64,000 bases of DNA from Strix aluco (GCF_031877795.1 NC_133971.1:5970784-6034783), one strand, 5' to 3'; counted from the stretch's first letter, positions 1-14,900 are shown. Notes: generated by a model from the sequence alone, not told the origin. Numbers and translations: made by a program.

Positions 1-3000
1 TGAATTACACTCATTATAAATACATTTTTTATTTTTGGTTTGCTAGTCATAATCTATAGTTTTGGAAAATGTAACTTAAAATGTTACAGAAACAAATATT
101 AATTAATTTTTAATGGTCAAATAAAACTGAAAGGTAAGCACCTCATCTACTAGAAACTGAATTTGTCAGTGAAGGATGCAGTCACTACTAAGTAACCTAG
201 GTTTCCCATTGTTAGAACATAAAAAAAAAAATCCCTTATTTAATTAACAACTCATTCATGTCAGTCCAAGTAGAAAGTAATTTAGAGAAAATTGCAGTGT
301 GTATATTACACGGTTCGGTTCTGAATCTTAAGTGAAAATGTCCTTGGAGTTGTACTCAAAAAGGCTTAATCTTAATGTTTTACTGGTTTCTAGAGCTGAA
401 AGATAATCTGGGCAAGATCTCAGGTGGTATAAATAGGTACAGTTCTATACTGTCCAGCCTGTGATTCAATAAGTTGAGAGTAACGTTGCTTTCTGCAGAC
501 CAATGCTTAAAATATAATTTGTGTGATCACATATGAAAATCAAATTATGTTCACCAAAAACCAATATCCTTTTGGTCTTTGAGAGTCACAAACTTTGCAC
601 AAATGTATTTGTTAAGTGTAAACTCTTCTTTCAAGAAATACAAGAAGTACAAGAAGTAAGTAAAAGAACATTCCCATTTTTTCCAGCTGTATATGTTTTG
701 TGAATTTTCACTCCACCAACAGCAGCTTGATTAGTCTGCTGATCTACATTTCACTTCGTAAAGCTAGCAAAAACGGAGAAACATTGTTTATTGATGTATT
801 ACTATAGTTGCTGCAGTGACAGCTTTAGTCATACTCTATGTTGAAAGTCATTAGCCAAATGGAAATCTGAGGCTAGAAAACATTCCTGATGTTCAACAAG
901 ATAGTTCAGTTATTTGAAGAACAGTGTGTATTTCATCATGAAAGTGTCAAATTCTTTCCCAGGATAATTCATTTTCAATCAAAACTTTAAAGTTACCTAC
1001 ACTTCCAATAAATCCTAGAAGGTTTTAGAAATTAAAGTAGTGCTACCCAAGTCTTCTCATTGCTTCTCAGTATTGAAATGTGTTACAGTAGTACGTTCTT
1101 GCTGTCCAGATCTCTACACCTGCAGGCCCCGCATGAACACAAAATATGTTGCTTGGACACTGTCATATCCACTGCATTCCAGTTCCACATTCTTACACTG
1201 GTTTTATATATGTGCGAGAGCAGATAATCAGACTGTAAAACTTTGTATCCTGCTGTAATGTCCGGTGAAATTAGTTGGAAAGACTGTCATTCATTTCATG
1301 AGATTTTTTGATTTGGTTTCAATATTTTTTCTTTGTGTGTTAGTAAAGAATATCACCAGAGCATAAACTTTGGAAGAAAAGTAACTAACAATCTATTACA
1401 TCTACTGCAATGTTGTGAAGCTGCACAAGACTAAAACTGATCTGAAAAAGAAATAGACTCTCAACATACTGTGCTGATACAACCAACACACAATGCCTCT
1501 TCTGATTGGTATTGCTACTAAATTAATTGTGTTATTCTATTTTCTGAACATCTGAAAAAGTCTTTTTACCCCAGTGACCCCTGACAGTCCTGTCTTCCTT
1601 TGCAACACTGGATGTTTAAATACCATAACTTTTAATTCCAAAATCATGCCTTCCTTTCATTTCGACATTTCAATAAAACTGATCTTGAATGCTATTGCTT
1701 TGGATTGTGTTTAAAGAAGAAAAAACAGCTAAGAACTTTTATCAAAACAGTTCTCAGAGACCCATCAACTTTTTGATCCAAATGTAATACAGAAACAGTT
1801 TCTGATTATCATTCTCCTTTAAGGTTTAACAACTCCCAAACCAATTTCTCCTTTTTCTTGTCCATATTTTACTGTTAATTTTAATATCTACACTAGAAGC
1901 AGAGTGTACATTTTGCCTTTTTACTCCAAAAATGCACATATGACTTGGGCATTTGTACTAAAGCAATCACTGAGCACGGTTCCAACAATCTGACTACTAG
2001 AACTTGCATTTTGCATCAAGTTTAATAAAAAACAGTGCAGAAGAAGTCTTTCCTTCTCCTTCAAACAAAATGTAGTGTTTAATGTAAAAGCAACCATTGG
2101 TATTCCCATATCAGGAATCCAAGTATGCAGAAAATAGCATATTTAAATTGGTCAAAATTACTCATGTTTTTCTTTCCCAAGTTCCTTGGTACACTGCATT
2201 CCTCAAGTATATTTTCCTTAGTGAGATATATATCTTCTTTTACCTGTCAGGAGTATTGTAGGATCATGTTGTGATTACAAACTTTGCATCATTCTGCACT
2301 AGAAAGATTTCAAGTTCACTGAACTCATTTCAGATGTTCATTAACCCAGATTATAAAACCTCCAAGATTTCTGAGGTAAGAGTCTAGTGTGTTGATCCAT
2401 TACGACACATAGACTGTGCATGGGAAAATTCTTATGAATTTTCAAGGCTGATGAAAAATTTCTTCCAAGATGGCCCTTCTGTCTTGTTCAGAAAATTCCA
2501 GGAACTTCATTTCAGACATACTCCTGGGCTTTCCAGATATTTGCAAGAAGCATCATAGTATGATCTATATAAAATATTAACATTTATATTAGAGCTCCTT
2601 AGCAAAACAGATTAAACAGTAAAACATCAGCCAAAATAAGAAGCTTAGGGTCTTATCCAGTAGAAAGCAGATGTTGGTATACAGAAGCTTAGACTCTCAT
2701 ACTCCCAGGGCCCACTGCTCTTTCAGACAGACCTACTGCTTTGACATTTTTCATATAATACTATACTACTAAAGACTGAAAGCCATTTTTCCCCAAGTGG
2801 TTCTTCCCCATTTCACTCATTAGGTGTACAAATCAATTTATGCTTCAGAATGATGTAAATAGCATGTCATAATATATTAAGCTGCAGATATATGTGGAAT
2901 ATCATGTCTTTTTCAGCTGGCTTGACTTTAAATGCCTTTAATTGTGAGGCTTAATAATAACTTATCACAGGTTTACAGAGATAGGAGGAGAAAACGAGAA

Positions 3001-6000
3001 TGTGTTAACATCAAACTGGGAACTTCCTACTACCTGCGGACAGAAGACAGAAGCTCCCAAACCCACCCTACCCAGTCACCCACCAAGACACCCAGCTAGA
3101 CACAAGCTTTGCTTTAAATGGGTTGTGAAGACCAGCAGTTTATCGACAGACTTCAACACCTTCTCTTTTCTCTCCCTTTCAACCTCAAGACCATTCACAA
3201 GCATTCTCTGGAGGAAGTGTCACGGCAGCCAGCTACTCACCCTGGTGTGATAGGATCTACCTGTTGCCTTGTACAAACAACGGTTTATTCTTCCAGTATT
3301 GTGCCTAGTACCTGACTTCCATATTTACATACTGGTCAAGGTTTACAAAACCCTGTTTCTTACGTTATTTTTCTCTCAACTATTTTCCAAAAGATGTAAG
3401 CTTTCTAAAGTGAGAATTCCCATTTTATTACTGTCATCCTTTTTCATTACTGTCACTTCCAAAAATAATTGAGGGAAATAACTAAACAGACCTCCAGAAT
3501 GTTTTGTTTACTACTTTTGTGAATATATTTTAATAATTTTATGGGAAATGCAGTTTTTACAGGCTACATTCACAAAACTTAATCAATAGATATTTATTTA
3601 TGGTGGATTAAAATTTTGCTAATTCAGTGAAACTCTTACCAATTGTTAATTTACTGTTTTATGTTAACCTGCAAAATTAGTACATATTTCTTAGACTGTA
3701 TTAGAAAATATTTTTAACGGAATGGTGTCATTGTTGTTAAAATTTGTTGAGATGTTTATTGGAAACCTGTTTCTGAAAAAAAAAAAATGTTCTGCTATTA
3801 AAATAAATGTCAGGGTAAAATTTGGCAGGCATTTTCTTTGTCCATTAGTAACATTCCTTTTAACATTCCTTATAACTGGCTTGCTTATTACATTACTTAT
3901 CTTTTATTAATAGTTAAAATACTTTCATTTTCCACAACAGAAGAGGCACATATGACTTATAAAGAATCAAAACCACCCTCAAAGAAAGGTATGCAATCCT
4001 GCTGATTTCAGAAGTAGCTGCAAAAAAAAAAACCAACCCAGATATTGTGAGCAAAATTAAACTTCCATATAGTAAATGAAAGAAAATTTCTAGAACCTTG
4101 CTAACAGGGTGGTAAATTGAACAAGTTTAAAAGAGAAACCCTGAGGCTGTCCAGATTATGTATTTAAATTCATTGTTCTGGTATCCTTTCAGCAAAGACA
4201 AACAAGAATTTTGCTTCAGAACCACAGGAGGTTCAGCATTGGGCACAGTGGCACATTTAGTATCAAACAGAAGTTGGCTTACAGTGCTAGTATTCACCCA
4301 AAACTACTTTGTTTTTTATTTCAGTTTAGATGTAGTATAAGGTTAAGGATTTTTTATGTGACTAACATCTCTGCATGGGCATCTACAGGGAATCTTAAAG
4401 TGGAGCAATTTATGAAAATAAAAATGAATGAGAAAAAGTTAATCAAAATATGGCAATCTTCAACAAAGGCTTGACCTAAATGAAGAAGCAAATGTTTGGG
4501 TCAGGCTAATCAATTTTTTCTTAGTTCTGTCGCACATTCACAGTGCCACTACTTAATCAGTCATCCTGTGACAAAGAGCATTTTGAAATCTCTAATGAGG
4601 ACAGAGATACAGGGGCTGTCAAATTAACATCCATCTATTTCTCCAAATTTGTCTAAAGCAGCAGCATAGCAGCAAAAGAGCTCAGTTGCAAGTGTACACG
4701 ATTTATATTGAAGATAAAGACTGTGCATTATATACTAAGCTCCAAGAGAGCACAGCAGCATCGGGTTGACTCATTTATCCCAGTCCTGTCCAGAAAAGCA
4801 GATTCCTGCATCTTTCAGCATGCAGCTACATCTAAACAGTGATGTCCCATCCCGCTGTCTCCCCCCAGGCACACCACAAAGAGCTGACCTGCTCTCCAGA
4901 GGTATGACGTGCTTGTACTAATTACACAGCTAGGCGCAGCCCTGCGTGAGTGCTGGGAGAAACCAGCTCAGTTTGATTAGTTACAGGCTTTGCAGTACAA
5001 ATCACAGAAATAAACTACCAAGCCTAAAATGTTCTGACGGCAATATTATCTCTCAGGATGGATTCGGAGTTCTTAAAGAAATATGAGAAGAGGTCAGAGA
5101 CTCAAGTGAAACTTGAGAAAAGGAGGTGGAAAAATAGTCCCGTGAAAAGGTGCAATGCAAAATAGTGACACCTCTCAGGCTATCAACATAAGGTAAGGAT
5201 GCAACCCCAAAACAATGCAGTTGGTCTGTTCTTCCCACAATCCTCTATCCTGAATTACTTACTAAGGGCCCCAGGGATTTACTGTAAAGCCAGGAATTGC
5301 TGGAGCAGAAAAGAACCAGTATCATCCATGTTTCATTTTTCCCCTGTCCATAACCCTCGTAATTATTATGGATGGAAATAACATATGAGAGCATCTGTGA
5401 CAGTCTTGCATATTTAAGGACCTTGCTACGTAAAGGATACACTCCTGTGCTGTAGTGGTACTATAAATCTGCTTTTGGGGGACTATTTCAGCATACTTTA
5501 CGATAACATTGTCAAAATTTGCTAGATCATTGGGAAGTTCTTCAAGGCAAAGTCCACCCAGTTTTTGAAGTTAAAAATTTTAGAATGTATCAGGAGAAAA
5601 GAAAGGCTTTGAAAGAAATACAGTTACATAATAAAAAATTAATTAAAAATGTAATTTAAAGTAATTAAATAAAACATTTATTTACAATGAGATATTTTTG
5701 TGAGTTTCTCCACTTTTATAAATTTTAGCATTAGTTATATATATTTGAAGTAATGCTTGTGTTTACATGTGTTCAGTAGTTTTCTGAAAGCATTGTTTTA
5801 CTATAGCTTTTCAATATGACCGAAGTGTAAGCTTAAACAAGGTAAACTATTCAAGATGGACTCCAGAAAAAACATGCATGCTTTATCACAGCTGAGTTCA
5901 GCAGAGTGAAGATGGTGTGTCCCTAAGCCACAGAGCCTTTGACACACATAAGAAATACAACGTTTTTCCAATAATCCTATAAGAAATAGAGAGTAAGGCA

Positions 6001-7024
6001 CATTTGACTATTTAGCCACAAAATGCTCTGGCTTTCTGCTGAATGGTATACCTTCATTAAAGAACTTTCATGATCAGAAGTCTGGTTTCAGGAGGTTCTG
6101 ACTTCAGCAAAATAAATCACCTACCCAGCTGGAAGGACACCTCACACCTGCAAGAAGATTAATGTCTGTCCTCTCTTACCTAGACACTTAGTTAACAAAA
6201 AGTGCTGTACAGACTACAGAATGAAGGCCTGATCCTCTATCAGGCCTTTTATGGCAATAAGGCTTTTGTGAGAGTAGAACTTTTCCGAAGTAATGATTGT
6301 GAATAAGGCTTAGCTTTATACTTTTAAGGATGCTACACAACTTGGGAAAAAAACAAACAAACCAAAAACAAAGAACAGAGAAAAAAAAAAAAGTAGCCCA
6401 AAAAGTTTGTCTATAAAAGTTACTGCATTGTAATACAAGAGAAATGTCCAAGATTTTTAAGTGAGGAGTGTTTTTTTTTTTTAATTTGCATGCTAAGCCT
6501 GACCTTCTTCCTTCTTCTTTCATATTGTGGTTTGTGGCACTCCTTAAAGAAGCAAAGTTTTATTACCAGCAGTGGGATCTGGGTTTAGGAGATGGATCAC
6601 AGGATATGAACTCATGTATTATTCAGCATGTATGAAATGGAGTTTTCAAACGGGTTGAACTCTGTTGCTCCAAGTGGGTTGAATTCTGAAATGAGTGGAA
6701 AGTTTATCATTGACTTCAGTAGCAAATGCCTATAATGAAGCTGAATCACTATGAAAATCCCACAGCACATTAATTATATACAGTAAACTGAAAGCTTTTG
6801 TTTTTTGGATTGGGCATCTTTTTAATATGCACATGCAGATCACACATTTGGATCTTCCACGTAGTTCTCTTGGTAAAACTATGATGGAAATAAATGATGC
6901 TACTAAGAACATTATCAAGATATTTTTATATTTTCAGAAAAAAAAAGAAGAAAAATCTTTTCAGTAGTACTATTTAGAATGGCAAGAGGAACATAAACTT
7001 AAATTATCTATAGTGAAGGAATAT
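1..7024. other. AT-rich gene-free flank
   Basis: I see no supported gene here. Open frames are short (at most about 110 codons), lie on both strands and have no recognisable domain. Short A or T runs and AT-rich patches (for example around 5630-5690) are the only low-complexity features. A somewhat more GC-rich patch around 4740-4990 is unassigned. This fits intergenic vertebrate DNA upstream of the promoter at 38 kb. Confidence 0.6.
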
Positions 7025-7297
7025 ACTGTTGTACTGGGTGTGGCTGAGCCGGAATTTTTTTTCCCCTGTAGCAACCCTCACAGTGCTGTGTTTTATGTTG
7101 GGAGCTGGCAGGGTGTTGATAGCACACTGGTGTTGTGGCTACTGCTGAGTAGTGCTTACACAGCACCAAGGCTCTTTCTGACATTTCCCCCCCCCCACAG
7201 TGGGATGGGGTGGGCAAGATCTTGGGAGGGGACACAACCAGGACAGCTGACCCGAACTGACCAAAGGGATATTCCAGACCATATGACGTCTGCTCAG

Positions 7298-7303
7298 TAT
7301 AAA
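7298..7303 (+). promoter_or_regulatory. TATA box of the solo LTR
   Basis: TATAAA lies in the middle of the LTR, about 120 bp before its AATAAA. It marks the likely U3/R junction about 25-30 bp downstream. Whether it is still active cannot be told from sequence. Confidence 0.6.
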
Positions 7304-7420
7304 GTTGGGAGAAAGGAGGAAGGGGCTGGGGTCACCCTTGGTCCTCCGAGGCAACCACTACACGTATTGGAGCCCTGCTTCCTGAGAAGGCCCGACATCG
7401 CCTGTTCATGGGAAGTAGAG

Positions 7421-7426
7421 AATAAA
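7421..7426 (+). terminator. Polyadenylation signal of the solo LTR
   Basis: AATAAA is followed within about 100 bp by T-rich and G-rich sequence. It sits where the R region of an LTR normally carries its poly(A) signal. Confidence 0.6.
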
Positions 7427-10400
7427 TCGGTTTTCTTTTTTTGCTTCCGTCCGCGGACCTTTGCTTCGCTTTGTTTATATTAAAAGTGCTGTTGTTTTAC
7501 CCACAAGGGTTGTTTGTTTTTTTTTTTTTTTTCCTATCTTATTTTCTTTCCTCTCTTTGCCCTGTGAGAATAAAAGGGGGAAGGGGGGGGAAGTGATAGA
7601 GCGACTTGGTGGGTACCTGGCATTTAGCCAAGGTCAAACCACCACAACTGTGCTGTGAACCCTAATAACAAAAGAAAAAGAATATCAAAACAACATCACC
7701 ATCTAGTCTACAATCTTATTTGCAGAGTCTGACGTACTTAACAAAGAAAGACACAATTATAGAAGTACTGAATTCTGATTACACACACTTTGAGCCTTGT
7801 TGCTTGCTTGTATCCTTACGCATATCACCAGGGTGCTTTCCAAATCACATTTTTACAAAAACACTACAAGAGAAAATCAAGGACATTTCAGATTATTTAC
7901 TTTAAATGTTAGCAAAAGCTAGTTGTAAAATCCAGTACAAGATTCATTCAAAGCATATCATTCTTACTTTTAAAGAATTAAGCTGAGTTATCACTGTGTC
8001 TTGTTGTGCTGAAACAAAGAAGTTACAAGTCAAATAACTCAAAAGATCTTTATTTTCTTTAAGTTTAACAAGCTTTGAAGAAATTTATTAAGATTTTTAT
8101 TCTAGTGATAATATCTAAAAATGGATAGATAAAGCTTCAAAAGTTATGTAATTAGTTATGGTTAAAAGCTTAAAATACTTTGTCTTGCCCTCTTTTTGTA
8201 ACAGCAGACCTGAAATTGGTCATTTTCTTACTTACTCTACAGAATTTCAATATCCTGGAGAACAATTTGAGGCCTAACTTTAAAAGTTTCATATCAGAAA
8301 CAGGAAAATTATTCTGAATATTTAAACCAGTGAAACATAGATCACAAAATTTCATCTGAATATACATTTCTCAATAACTTAATATTACCAGAAGACTAGC
8401 ACATAACGGAAATAAAGGTATCTTGCAATAGGTGGACCTATGCTCAAATTAGCACATTTTCCCTTAGCAAACACTATTATACATTGCTTAATGCATGGCA
8501 TGCACAGTCTATGTAACTGTAATCACTCGCAAATTTTCCATGTCAGGACATCTCAAACTGAGTATTTTTTTATTTCAAGATTTTGTCCAAAAGTAACCAT
8601 AATTTCAAAGAATAACCTTAGGGAGAAAATATGGCTTTCCCCACTGTAGAAGTTCCTCAAGTCATCTGAACCCAAGAAACCCCATTAGAACATAGAACAT
8701 AGAAATATGGCAAGATGGTTGACCTGGGCAACAGGGGCATATCTATGTGCAGAAAAACTTTCACGTCTGACCATTCTGAAAGCTTGTAGTCATCATACAT
8801 GAAGTGTGTATGCTTTTTAATAATTAGTGGAAAATACCTGAACCCCTGTGTTCAGTCTATGCTTATGGAGTTAGCAGCAGAAATTGGTGCCCAATTTGGA
8901 GCAGACAATGTGTCCACATTTTCTGCACTATCTGTACAGCAGACTTGCACAGCAGAAATAAATTCAGTGGCAGGTCCCAGCACGCATGCTTTGTGACGTT
9001 TTACCTGCAGCGCCCGTGCTACAGATCTGGGTGCAATAACATAGCAGGACCTTCTCAGGAGCTGCTACTCACAGCAGAAATGAGACCAGCAAGCCTATCC
9101 TTTCTTGCTTTCAATATTCTCCTGCTAAACCAAACCAAGATGAGACAGAAGGCAGCAAACAGGGGTGGGGGCAGCAAAAAAAAAAATATAAATCCTGGAA
9201 CTGCAAAATATGGGAGGGTGGACAAACAGTTTAGAAGCAAGAAAATTATTGCAGTGAAGCTCGTTGCTGGTTCCTGATGGGACTGAGTCACCTGGGAGGA
9301 AGAAATGGGAATAATTGAGCAAAGAGAAGGGGAAAGGAAACTGAGGCAGGTGACATGAAACAAAAGATGATACAAACCAGATTGGGCTTGACTGGACAAA
9401 ATTTCCCTAGGATTACAAGTAAAATGAGATGTTCAAAGACTAAATTTTGCTGACCTCAGACTCATCAGTGTACGCCCTACTTGTGAAATCTTTTTTCTCC
9501 TTTTAAATTACTGGAGGAAAAGTTATCATTCTGATATTTATATAAGTGAGCTGAGAACAGAAGGAGGATTTCTGAGGGTGGGATAATCATGCCTGAAGCA
9601 CATTAGGAACTTAATTTTTAATTTCATTCCATCGTTTCAAATAAGCTATTTCTCATGGAAGAATATCCTGCAAAAGAAAAAATCAAATGTCAGAAGTCCT
9701 AAAGCCAAATGGTTTTAATTCAGCAAAGGCATCAAGAGAAAGAAATATTAATGCAAAACACTTTCAAGTAAATGTGATAGATATTATGTTTAGCAAATAT
9801 TATTCTGACAATAAGTAAAATATTTCCAAACTTCAGGGTTGATATTCCAAAACAATCAACCAAACCTAAATTGTGAAATGTGTTGGAGTCATTAATTCCA
9901 TTTTAGAAACAAAGAAAAGAATCTCAGACTTGCAGATGAGCCCAACAAAAGGGAATTTAAGAAGGATTTTCTAGATTTTATCTTCAAGGTTTTGATTGTC
10001 TGATTAATTAAAAAAGCAGCAAGAATTCAGTAATGATATAATGGCCTATTTAAAAATCTTTCAGCATTCAGCTTTCCTTTCCCTCTCTAGGATGGTCGGT
10101 TTTGTGATGCGCTTTTTCTGTTTCATTTTTAATTTTGCCTGTGCTTTTGCTTCTTCGGACACAAACTTTGATAAACATATAAACTTAAAGGGATGAAGTT
10201 TTGTTTTAGGATTCTGTCCAAAGATTTCAAAGGAAGATGTATTAAACATCTGTTGAGTCAGAATCAGTTCAGAATGATTGATGCTTTTCTTTCAAAGTAT
10301 ATCCCAAAGTTACAGACAGGGAGAACATTTTGGGTCTGGTTCTTTTTTTGAGATACTGAAGATCTTTGGGGGACTCATAAACTCCCTTGATTCTCAGGGG

Positions 10401-11779
10401 CTGCAGAGCTGGACCATGGTTTGTTTTATAGATTACTGCACAGGGCTTGATCCCATCAAAGCCCCATAAAGTGAATAACAAAATCTCCCTGCCAATAATG
10501 GGCTTTGAATAGTCCTTTTGCCTGAGATTGCTAAAACAGATTCTAAAAAAACACGAACTGAAGATTTTCCTTGCAAAGTGCCTTTGGCGTGCATTACTGA
10601 GATGAATATCTCAACAGTGAATATTTAGGGACTTTGCCAATGAGGAGAAGCCACTCTGTAACATAGATACAGGCGCTCTGGAAATGGATTCACGAAATTA
10701 GCAAGGATCTGCTTTGACTTATCAGTAAGAAATGAAGAAAGGGTACATAAGAACAGCCTTACTGTGTCACACTGAATATAAAGAATAACGACAAGGATAA
10801 ACTATAAAAATATCTCATCGTGGCTAACCATGCATCCTGTCTCTGATAGTAGCCTGTAAGTGTTTCTTCAGAGGAAAACAAAATCAGGTCAGGCAAATAA
10901 AGGGCTTACCCAGCTTTTAGCAGACAAACTTCAGGGTTTTTTTGAGGCAGAGACAATATTACATCTTTGATTTTAAGTTGTTTTTAATGAACTTCTCCAC
11001 CATGTGTTTCTTCATGTTTGTTTTGGTTGTAGGTGTACAGCAGCAAACTCACTTCCTCTGTTTCATCCTAGGGTTGTCTGGGTCTGTTGCAGTTTGAAGA
11101 ATGACATTGAAAAGCAAACAAAATGGGTGATGATTTAACTTAAAATTCTGCTCACTGGGACTCACAGATAGGGTGATAACCTTAGTGCCTGTCTTGAGTG
11201 TAAACTGACCTTGCCCATCAGTCAAATCTCCTAAGAGTACGAGCACTAACTTGGGTTACAGCAGTTCGAAAACCTTCCTGTTCTCTGACTATATGCACAG
11301 ATATTTAATTTCAGCTCTCATCACATATTTAGCAGCTAATAATCTGAAAACACCTGACAGATCAGCACTCTCTCGTGAATTTTGCTGGAATTCAGCCGAT
11401 GAGCTGGCCATGAGGATTTCCTTTACTGTAGATGGTGAGAAAAAGGGAGCAATTCATCTCATCCTTAATCTAAAAGCTCATCTAACCTAAAGCAGATTAG
11501 ATGATTTAGATGTCTGTGTTCTGCAAGTGACTATTTCTCTCCCTTGGCTAAAAAGGGGAATGTTAGTACCTAACACTGCAGGCTTATTAAGTTATGGATG
11601 TGCTGGGGACAGTGAAGTGTGGAAGAATTATCTATGTTTTTTCTAAATCATTTTATTGCTAAAAACATTGTAAAAACTGATAAAAATAATGTAATCTATT
11701 GCCTTTTTCTGTCAGTGACCTTACATTTTTTCATATGTTTTTGTATTTGTGGTTTGGTAAGCAGTTATTCACATATATG

Positions 11780-11822
11780 CACACACAGACACACATGCGT
11801 GTACATGTACACACACACACCA
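11780..11822. repeat. Short CA-rich microsatellite
   Basis: Imperfect (CA)n with interruptions: runs of ACACACAGACACACA and TACACACACACACC separated by a GTGTACATG segment. Confidence 0.7.
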
Positions 11823-11869
11823 CTGTATATAAAAATTATTTATGGCAAAACACACTTGCACCTAACCTT

Positions 11870-11980
11870 TGTTTTGGTTTGGGTTTTTTTTTGTTTGTTT
11901 GTTTGTTTGGGGGTTTTTTTGGCTTTTTTCGGGTTTTTTTGTTTTGTTGGTTTTTTTGGTGTGGTTTTTTTTTTTTTACC
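11870..11980. repeat. T/G-rich low-complexity tract
   Basis: About 110 bp almost entirely of T and G on the plus strand. It contains TTTG repeats (TTTGTTTGTTTGTTTG) and T runs broken by GG, GGG or GGGGG. It yields artefactual Phe/Gly/Trp-rich open frames on the plus strand and Lys/Pro/Thr-rich frames on the minus strand. It is not a regular telomeric array. Confidence 0.8.
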
Positions 11981-14900
11981 AACTGTTACTGTATTCTGAG
12001 AATAGAGGAAGAATGAATGTTTCTCCTCAGACAAAAATCATTCTGACTTAGTATTTTCAACATAGTATGTTGTTAATTATTTATTACATTTTCTGAACAA
12101 GTAGGTAGAGTAGATTTCTTTTAGGATTATTTTAGGCTTATTTCCTTCCCTGGAGAAACTTTTGTAGGGGGACACATGCTTGTAGGATAATAACATTCTC
12201 TAAATTTTATTAATAAATTTACTATTTTTCACTTGTTATACCACAATTAAGAATCTTAAATAATTAAACTCAAGAACACTATCAACAATTATGCAAGTTA
12301 GGATACAATTACCAGAGCTTCCTGACTTCCTAAGTCCAATTCCACATGGAGAGTTGAAGAGGTCAGGGGAGATTTTCCTCCACAGCATGGGATGTTCCAA
12401 GCTCTGCCCATCACTGCTTGGTTTATGTTTTTCTCTTCAGTCTCCACTACCATGTTTGATACCACCCCCAAGACTTGCACTGACAATATTTGTTCATTTG
12501 TTTGACAGTCACTGAGGCCTTTGGTACCAACCTTTATGGGTTAACTTCTTCTAACTGACAAATTATCCAAAGTAGAGTTCCACAGTGTCACACCCTGTGT
12601 CCTGAATGACAGTCATTTGATGACTGAGTTTTCTTCCAAAACCTATATGTTTTGTAGGCCATTATAAGTTTTTCCCACAAATGGAATGAGATATATTCAC
12701 TTTTCTGAGCCAAGTCATAAAATTAGAAGAACCAATGTTTTGAATAATTCAAAATTTATCAGCCAAACAACTTTTACAATCCTAAACCAAAGCCTGCTGA
12801 AGTGGATCAGCATTGATCAAATTCATGTCAAAGAAGACAGAGGGGAATACATGGAAGAAACAGAACAAGAAAGAAACTCAAGGTTCCTATACACACCACA
12901 GAAGAAAAAGTGTTGGAAAGTGATTTGCAATATTTAATTAATGTCACTAACTGGAAAAGAGTCATTTACTTAGGTAAGGTTAATTTAATAGGGAATAAGA
13001 TGTTTGATCCTGTTAACAGACTCTTTAACATTATGAAGTATATCATACACAAAGTATTCTTGATTATTAAGTCAATAAAAATGTTAAGAGGAAAAACGTA
13101 GACAGAGCAGTGAAGAAATAAGCATGAAAGATTTTCCGTCATAAAGATTCCTGACTGTGCATAAATGAGGATGTGTTTACCATGCACACTATAGGCAAAT
13201 CTGCATTGCTATAGCAGAACTGCTTGTGTTACTTAATTTAACTCATTTGGCATTAAATCCTCTATCCCTACAGAGTCAGCATATACTGCAGACACACCCG
13301 AAAGAAAAAAAGTGATTTTAATTAGGGTTTGATTTTCCAGTGACACCCTTTATGGACATAAGCTCTTCATCCCAAAGTTCTCCAGTTATTAGACAAGCAG
13401 TGGCAGTGGACTCATCAAGATCACAACATATGGTCTGATTCATACAGTAAGTCACAAAACCTGCATTAGCATCACTGAAAGCTGAACTGAGATACTGGAT
13501 CACAATTTCTAGATCATAAGCTATACTGAATGAAGTATATTTTTATTTAAAGTTATATCAGCATAGGCGTTAACATTATGTTATCTAAGTTTTTCTCATT
13601 TATCAGGAAACAAGCCCTCCATTATATTTTCACTCATAAAAAGAACACTCTTAGATAGCATGTTGTTTGGGCATTTATTTCAGAAATAGTTTTCAGAAAA
13701 TACTTAATATCAGAGCTATTATAAAGGAAGACCATTTTTTATTGTCCTTAACTTCAGGACATCCTCAGAAAATATTTATTTTCAGAAGTTATGTTCAAAA
13801 GAAACTGAACAGGGGGTTATAATGTATTTGAGAATTTCTTATCAAAGTTTTTCATTCAAATTTGATACTAACCAAAAATTAACTTTCATAAAAGTTTTTT
13901 ATTTCATTTCCCTTTTTACATCCATGTCACAGTCTGTCATGGTTTTCGAAATCACATCCAGAGACCTGCCATTGTACAACCACAGGTTTCATCTTGAGAA
14001 GGGATCTTTCCAAAACAGGATAGATCATACTAAAATTACATTTGGTAGAACTTCTACTTCATTTCATAACAGCAAAAGGGATTTTAATTTCCAGTGCTGA
14101 CAGGGATTTTTTTATGTGGGTTGTGCTTGCAGCGCTTCTGAGAAAATGAAAACTACACAAAAGCAGAAAAATAAAAAAGTAAAAAGACTTATTTTTGTAG
14201 TAATATAATCTCATGAAATGAAAAAAACCTTCAAGTATGAAACTTAATAAGTAGGCACTAATAGTATGTTCTGGGATTTTTAGGTTGCTGAAATACCATT
14301 TATACTCCACTGCCTACTGCAAAGGGAAAAAAGCTGAAGTAGGAATTTCCTGATGTCAGAAGTTCATTTCAGGCTACCTTCAAAAAAATATGATATTATG
14401 TTTCACTAACTGAGTTTGAGTTTATCTGCAATTATTAAAAACTCATCTGCTTTCAGATAAATTGATTTAAAATTCACACAGATGTGTATGTTTAGGATGG
14501 CTTACAGTTTAAACCACACCAACCCCAAGTCTTCCCTTGTGCTTAAGATTCCCAGACAAAATGCTAACTTGTAGACTATTCAGGACTTCACTGAGACAAG
14601 GGGATGGATCTGTACAAAATCAGTTTGATTCAAACCGTGTTCAAACTCTGCTCTTCAAGAAGTATCCAATTTTTTTCAACAAATTCAAGATTTTACTTTA
14701 AATACTCCTCCAAGTGATAGCTATCCCCCAGAAACTTCAATTCAGCCTCTCTTTCCCCTCCAAGAGTGAAATTTGACTGAGAAAAACATGACAGACTATG
14801 CATTACAAAAGTAGCTAAAATAGTTCCAAATCCACTTTACTTTCTAAATAACTTTCCTGAAAAAAAGACAGGTTTAAGGAAATCAGCGGTTGAGGTAGTT

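Larger units (their letters stand above)
7030..7646 (+). mobile_element. Solo LTR, ERVL-like, plus orientation, with 5-bp target duplication
   Basis: The 617-bp element starts with TG (TGTACTGGG) and ends with CA (ACCACCACA). It is flanked by the direct repeat ACTGT at 7025-7029 and 7647-7651. This is the hallmark of retroviral integration, and 5 bp fits an ERVL-type or ERV1-type element. Inside, a TATA box (TATAAA, 7298-7303) lies about 120 bp before a polyadenylation signal (AATAAA, 7421-7426), followed by T-rich and G-rich sequence, as expected for U3-R-U5. No internal gag or pol region or second LTR is present, so it is a solo LTR left by recombination. The family assignment rests on remembered resemblance to a common bird LTR and is less sure than the boundaries. 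Confidence 0.85.

Noticed and set aside
7013..7483. 156-codon open frame over the first solo LTR
   Set aside because: It lies inside an LTR with defined ends and target duplication. LTRs of this kind do not normally encode protein, and no domain is visible.
11870..11980. Possible interstitial telomere repeat
   Set aside because: Spacing of T and G runs is irregular, with no TTAGGG array.
11619..12034. Phe/Gly/Trp-rich frames around the T/G tract
   Set aside because: Composition follows directly from the low-complexity T/G sequence.
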